Positions 58,966-64,000 of a DNA stretch of 64,000 nt are shown in pieces. The notes under the pieces are model-generated. The model saw only the letters and a list, made by a program, of their open reading frames with translations, did not search any database and was not told the origin of the DNA. Location of the stretch: contig OX442415.1 of assembly GCA_949361645.1 (NCBI GenBank), positions 14,611,235 to 14,675,234 on the forward strand, in the 5' to 3' direction. The position numbers and the translations under genes were made by a program. This stretch comes from Spongilla lacustris. Taxonomy: Eukaryota > Porifera > Demospongiae > Spongillida > Spongillidae. The first letter of the stretch is position 1. Each line of letters starts with the position of its first letter.

Positions 58966-59049
58966 TCCAATGATTCCACTTGTGGGTGTTTTGATATCAA
59001 CCTTTTCAAAGCCACCAATATATCCTTGTCATATAAATCACCTCTAATC
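58966..59049 (-). CDS. NLR gene 2, first LRR exon
   Basis: 84 nt with the same borders and phase as 12569-12652. It reads LYDKDILVALKRLISKHPQV and ends ESLE. It differs from gene 1 at only a few residues. Confidence 0.8.
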
Positions 59050-59104
59050 CTGAAATTGGAATTATTAAGTATAAAGAACATTGTAGCACTTATAACACAC
59101 TCAC

Positions 59105-60710
59105 ATTAATCTTCTAACATTATCCATTGTATTGGTCAACTTCTCTGTAATAATGTCCAGTCCTTCAGCAGTTAGTTGACATCTCAATTCAATCTCCTTC
59201 ACAAGATCATTTGCTGCTGCCATGCAATATCCTATAGCACAGTAATCCAGCAAGGTTAGCGTTTCATTCAAAATTATTAATTTTCCATCAGCTTTGGTAA
59301 ACAGCTCTCTACATTTCTGATCATTCTGTGACTCAAAAACACAATGCAATGCTCTGAGGTTCACCTTCTTGTCACCTCGATCATCTATCAGTGCACTGTT
59401 CATTATTACAGAGCACTGATCATCATTCTGTAGCTTTGTAAGACCGCAGAAGAACTTCAACACCACACCCATATGAGGTTGGACAACATGCTCCCTGATG
59501 GCTTTAAGCTGCTCACTGGGAGGCAGCCTGCTGACATGGTAGGCAGCAAGAAACTCCTGGTTGGTTAGGTGGACAAAGGTGAAAACGGGTTCTGCACCTG
59601 AGTCATTCTCATTCTTATCCATCACAAGGATACCCAGATTAGCTACATGTGTGGTTGACCATTCCCCTCCTATCAACTGCATCAGCTCTCCTAATAAAAA
59701 GGAAGACTTTGAAGCAACAGTGATGGTGTATGCAAGTTTGGATATTCCTCTAAACAACACTAACTCTGGTGATGGTAGTAACTCAAGGTCTTTGATTTGA
59801 ATATCTATCTCCTTTTTTATAAAGTATCTAACCAGAGACATTCTGGTAAAGATATGGTACACATCTGTTTCTGTCTTAGGAAGAGATATTGTATTTTCCT
59901 GACGATTGTTATAGATGAAGATGATCATGACAAGATGTAATGGTATATAGCACATATGTCTGATGTTTTGGTGATCATGGAGGTATTGTTTCACCTCAGT
60001 AGCTTTAGAATGATTGCTCATGAAGCTCCTGTCAATGTACTGATCAATCTGTTCTTTAAGGAACCCAAGAACTTCACCCCTCGTGTGGGTGCTTCTCCTT
60101 AACTCCAGAGAAGCATTTGGTCTGGAGGTTATTATTACTGTTGAAGAGGTAAGAATATCTCCTCGCACAAGCTCATCAAACCATGAGTGGCCATTTTTAG
60201 TGTACTTTCTAGAATACTCATCTAGACCATCAAAAACAAAACATGTATTTTCACCTTCATTTCTATCTATCTCATCCTCTAATTTAGTCATGTGAAAATA
60301 CTCCAGAATGGATTTTAACTCCTCAATTGGTGTTACATAAAATTGGTGAAGAGGGATAAGAAACAGATACTTTACAAATTTCAAAATTGCTCCTTCTCCC
60401 CAATCCTTGCTCAGTTTTCTCATCAATGTAGTCTTGCCACAGCCTGGCCTTCCTTCTAGCAGAATTATTCTATTCTCAGATGTAATACTTTTCATTAGGT
60501 CTTCATAGGATATAGTGGCTTTTGTTTCTATGACATCATCCATTGATCCTTGAATGGTATTGTAGAAAAAGGGACCTCTGTGAGTCTCTGTTGTGTCTTT
60601 GACCAGCGCAAGATTGGTGAAGGAGAATGTTGGAACAGGGGGAAAGTCCTCATCGGCAGTTTTATGGCTGCGATATCTACCTTTCAGCTTTCTAATGAAT
60701 GGACTTTCCC
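59105..60710 (-). CDS. NLR gene 2, NACHT exon
   Basis: A single open exon of 1,606 nt after CACCATAG, ending ATTAAT|GTGAGTG. It has the same motifs as gene 1: GRPGCGKTTLMRKL (Walker A), CFVFDGLDEYS (Walker B), ITSRPNASLEL and FVHLTNQEFLAAYHV. It shows clear amino-acid divergence from gene 1, judged by eye at roughly one residue in seven, mostly in helical regions after Walker A and in the loop after the sensor. One extra codon (DDRGDKK versus DEGDKK) sits late in the exon. The frame is intact. N-terminal exons lie outside the window or were not found to 64000. Confidence 0.92.
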
Positions 60711-60744
60711 CTATGGTGAAAATAAATTTCCATTACATTGCATG

Positions 60745-61040
60745 AGCATATAGTGGAGGCCATGGGACATGAGCATGTAGTGGAGGCCATGGGACATGAG
60801 GATATAGTGGAGGCCATGGGGCATGAGCATGTAGTGGAGGCCATGGGACATTAGCATAGTGGAGGTCGTGGAACGTGAGCATGTAGTGGAGGCCATGGGA
60901 CATGAGCATGTAGTGGAGGCCATGGGACATGAACATGTAGTGGAGGCCATGGGACATTAGCATGTAGTGGAGGCCATGGGACAGGAGCATGTAGTGGAGG
61001 CAATGGGACATGAGCATGTAGTGAAGGCAATGGGACATGA
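60745..61040. repeat. 27-bp minisatellite upstream of NACHT exon (gene 2)
   Basis: About 11 units of the same word as 14646-15195, at the same place relative to the NACHT exon. Copy number is about half that of gene 1. Confidence 0.95.
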
Positions 61041-63180
61041 GTCAGTGCGCCACATTAGTCCTTACTGCTTTTTTCAAACTGGGCAGTTCTTAACTAAACG
61101 ATTATTATTGCTTACAGTTTTCACAATGGAATATGCCTGACTTTCTGTATCGATGAAGTGGCCGCATAATACAAAGTACCTACTCTAATACCCATATCTT
61201 CATACAATATAAAAATTGAGCTGGGTCCCTAGATTAGAGTACCGCATTCAGCTTTGCAAGTAAAAACAGCAAGTTGTAACTTAAAATGCTTTCCACAGCA
61301 CTCATTTTTATTTGTGCAAAAGAATTTTAACAGCATTTGTTATACTGTGCATAAACATACATGCATGTATCTCAGTTGCATGTTGCAAAAGTCTAAATCA
61401 GTTATAGACCCGGCCACCTTGCACCTTTGGGATCAACATGATTTAGAATCCTGAGAGCCCTGGACTGTAACATCCCATGCCGAACATAGTGAAGGCCCGA
61501 GGGTATTCTAAATTAAATCCATGTAGATCCCTCTGTTATGTAGTGGAGGTCAGGTATTACATGTCATTAAAAACCATTCCTTGGGACAAGTAATCTACAA
61601 TGAACATTCAGTACTCTCACAAAGCCGGACTGCAAACCATAAAGGCTATGATGACATTGAGATACTAGCAACAACATCCAAAACAAGAATTTCTGAAATC
61701 TATATATATTGGACACACTGACTTACAGGTAGCTCCAAGTGATATGCACTCTCCATCAGGCATCAGGTCTATTCTGCATTGAGGTATTCCTTTCTTACCC
61801 CAGTTTGTATATTACATTCAGATAAAACAGCACTACATGTAATTCAAAGCTAGATATAGGGCACTGAAGCTAGGACAGATAGGATTTCGAAGCCCATCAA
61901 CTGCGTCTTTGAGTATTTCATTCTACCTAAGGTAAGCCGAGTTGACGACTAAGCCTTGGCAGCCTGCTTTGTAACATATTCCACTAATTTGCCAAAGTAA
62001 CTCGATAAAACATGAATATCATTATGAGCAAGGTGGGACCCCTCAGAGAGCAGTGGGCCCTGGGCAGCCACCCCAGCTGCCCCCCCCCCCCCCCCCCCCC
62101 CCTAAATCTGTACAGAGTTTGGGTAGATAAATATACCAAATCTTTGGTGCATTATGTTTGACATGCTATTTTGTGTGCTGCAAATGTATACAATATTCTA
62201 TATATAAATCGAACATCAATAACCAAATGCAGACCTGATTTTCTTTGGACTGCTATCAATTTAAAAACGTATCATCAGGTCTAAAAAGATACACCTTAAG
62301 GGTCACCATCTAATATGGCTGTCACATACAAAAATATATATGTTATCTGTTCTGTATCGAGAGTTACGGTAGTAATTCTCATATAGGATTTGTGCTGTAT
62401 CATGAAATCTTTTTTTTAATGCGACCTGTGAATAACTCGCGTAGCGAGAAATGGATAGTTTAGCTCTTTGTTGCTATCGAACCAGAAGGGAAAGACGATC
62501 ATTTTAATGTTTTTCTCAAGTTGTCAAATCCTTTAGTTAAAGAGAACAAAAAAGCTTGTACTTGTCTCGTTCCCAGACAGATTTTTGTACTCCAACAGTT
62601 TTTTCCTGGGTGAGTATAACTCGGGATAGGAATAGTTTTAAAGAGCGCAAGATGCAACAATGGCTTTAGAATTTTCTGGCGGAACATCTGCAGGTATCAG
62701 GCATGTAAAAAAAGCATGTAACTGAAATACATTATCATTACACAATATGGGGAGCTATATGAAAGTGTTCCTATGGCAATGTTCACATATAATTAGTATA
62801 GTTATCTTAGTTTTTATCTAAATGCCTTCACAACAACAACAGAGGAGAGCTACATGTACTTGTGACAAAAGGAATACCTCCGAAATCGAGATGAGGGGTT
62901 AAAGACCTCCCAGATTCTGAATGCTGTGACATTACAATTATGTTTATTGTGCTTTGCAATATAGTTCAAGCCACATTTAATGTCACCCCTAGTGATGTAT
63001 ACGTACATGTAACTGCTAATATATATTCTCAACTATAATAGTGCACACAAACAATGCATGATATGGGGTTGACATTATTATGTGGCTTCTACAACCAAAT
63101 AAGAGTGTTCTAGTGGAGTATAAGGGTGGCCTTGAAAAGGCTATTCTAAGCAATAGGACATTGCTATAGATGAGTTAAAA
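61041..63180. other. Presumed intron of NLR gene 2, no supported gene
   Basis: Patches up to about 62230 align with 15.9-16.9 kb. A C run lies at 62082-62102. No Death-domain exon was found on the minus strand. Confidence 0.55.
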
Positions 63181-63372
63181 ATGATGCCTTTTGCCAAACC
63201 ATCCAAGGTTATTAGGTTAGCACAAAATGTTACTACTAGATTTGCACATGCAGCTGCTAGCAAAGTTAGTGCAGATGCATTACTTGCTAAGGCACTGAGC
63301 ATTCAAAGAATAAAAACATGGAAAGATGTCCATGCCATTAATGACATACAGTTACAGAAAATGATATTCTAG
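63181..63372 (+). pseudogene. Unidentified 63-codon frame
   Basis: Reads MMPFAKPSKVIRLAQNVTTR, then ASKVSADALLAKALSIQRIK and WKDVHAIND. Composition looks protein-like (Ala/Lys-rich helices) and plus-strand frames continue in pieces to about 63980, suggesting a decayed mobile-element protein. No family recognised. Confidence 0.25.
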
Positions 63373-64000
63373 ATGGGATAAGGCATTATAGTGCTGCATC
63401 AGAATCATGATACCTCTTACAATCACACAAAACAGCATGGGGCTATACCAGTAGACCTCAATGGTAGGTGTGTTGTGGCAGAGGAAATAGTAACAGAGGT
63501 GGCCATGATAACATTCACCCACTGAAATGGAAATGCACATGTGAGTGTTGAATGCTCACTAGCAGTGACAGCTCATCATAAGGAAGGTAACCCAAGAGTT
63601 TTGAAGTTAGGGAGCTGTTAGCTGCAAATTGTTGTTTGTTTCCATAACCACAAAACATGATGTTGATAGGCAAGGACATGTTTTGCAAATGACTGATCTT
63701 TTCTATCTACCACTAATGGCCCTTCACCCCAATAAGTGTCTATCCCATTACATACATGTACGTGTTGTATGCATGCAAGTACAGGTTCTTAGGAATAATA
63801 CACTTGCCTGTACTAGAGGCAGATACTCAATGTCACACTGCATGGTGACTGGCTATATAAAGGCAACTCTATGTCACCTATATCAGCCCATAAAAAAAAT
63901 GAAGGAAAAGGAAACAAGATATAAAAACTTTCTCTCTGAGAAAGTTGGTGGTACATATGATTTGAAGGCATTGGTGGTGTAAAAAGGAAGGGAATAAGGA

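Noticed and set aside
59101..60543. NLR gene 2 starting at the Met near 60543
   Set aside because: The frame is open to the acceptor at 60711 and the extra residues align with gene 1, so this is an internal Met of a larger exon.
1..64000. tRNA, rRNA or other structured RNA genes
   Set aside because: No cloverleaf or conserved rRNA block was recognised by eye; a covariance-model scan would be needed to exclude them.

Overview
This is eukaryotic, almost certainly metazoan, DNA. Genes are split by introns with GT/AG borders, and the spacer is AT-rich and crowded with transposons, minisatellites and homopolymer runs. The main host genes are NACHT (NLR) innate-immune receptors with Death domains and ribonuclease-inhibitor-type LRR exons. 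One carries an N-terminal 2A-like peptide (GDVEVNPGP). That combination is known from sponges and sea urchins. With the very frequent TACATGTA motif, it makes a sponge the best guess; the species cannot be named from sequence alone.

Layout. (1) 1-6.2 kb is one copy of a segmental duplication whose partner is 51.9-58.8 kb; both carry old LINE fragments and MITEs. (2) 6.24-11.28 kb is a block unique to the left copy. It holds two decayed RT retroelements placed tail to tail, each ending in a restriction-like endonuclease signature, and is followed by a 1,004-bp hAT-type element with a perfect 8-bp target duplication. (3) 12.57-25.39 kb, minus strand, is NLR gene 1, read as 2A peptide, Death domain, linker, second Death domain, NACHT, LRR. 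Every splice phase in this path agrees. A piggyBac element (21152-24027, TTAA on both sides) lies in one intron. (4) 26.5-30.8 kb, minus strand, is a multi-exon gene for a basic, Pro/Ser-rich disordered protein with an S-x-I-P motif. Its last intron holds a 0.8-kb palindrome and a 19-bp minisatellite. (5) 32.1-33.6 kb is a tyrosine-recombinase element whose catalytic region has been filled by a minisatellite. (6) 34135-37883 is a Ginger-type DNA transposon: Gypsy-like integrase, Ulp1 protease and PHD finger between TGTCAC...GTGACA inverted repeats. (7) 38-51.9 kb contains minisatellites, poly-G/C runs and MITEs, threaded with minus-strand LRR exons that fit the phase of NLR gene 2. (8) 58.97-60.71 kb is the NACHT exon and first LRR exon of NLR gene 2, with the same 27-bp minisatellite upstream as gene 1.

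The two NLRs are tandem paralogues, both on the minus strand. The downstream intronic DNA of the two copies is nearly identical, while the NACHT exons differ clearly, which suggests recent conversion or a second, younger duplication. NLR gene 1 would continue off the left edge for the rest of its LRRs. NLR gene 2 would begin beyond the right edge.
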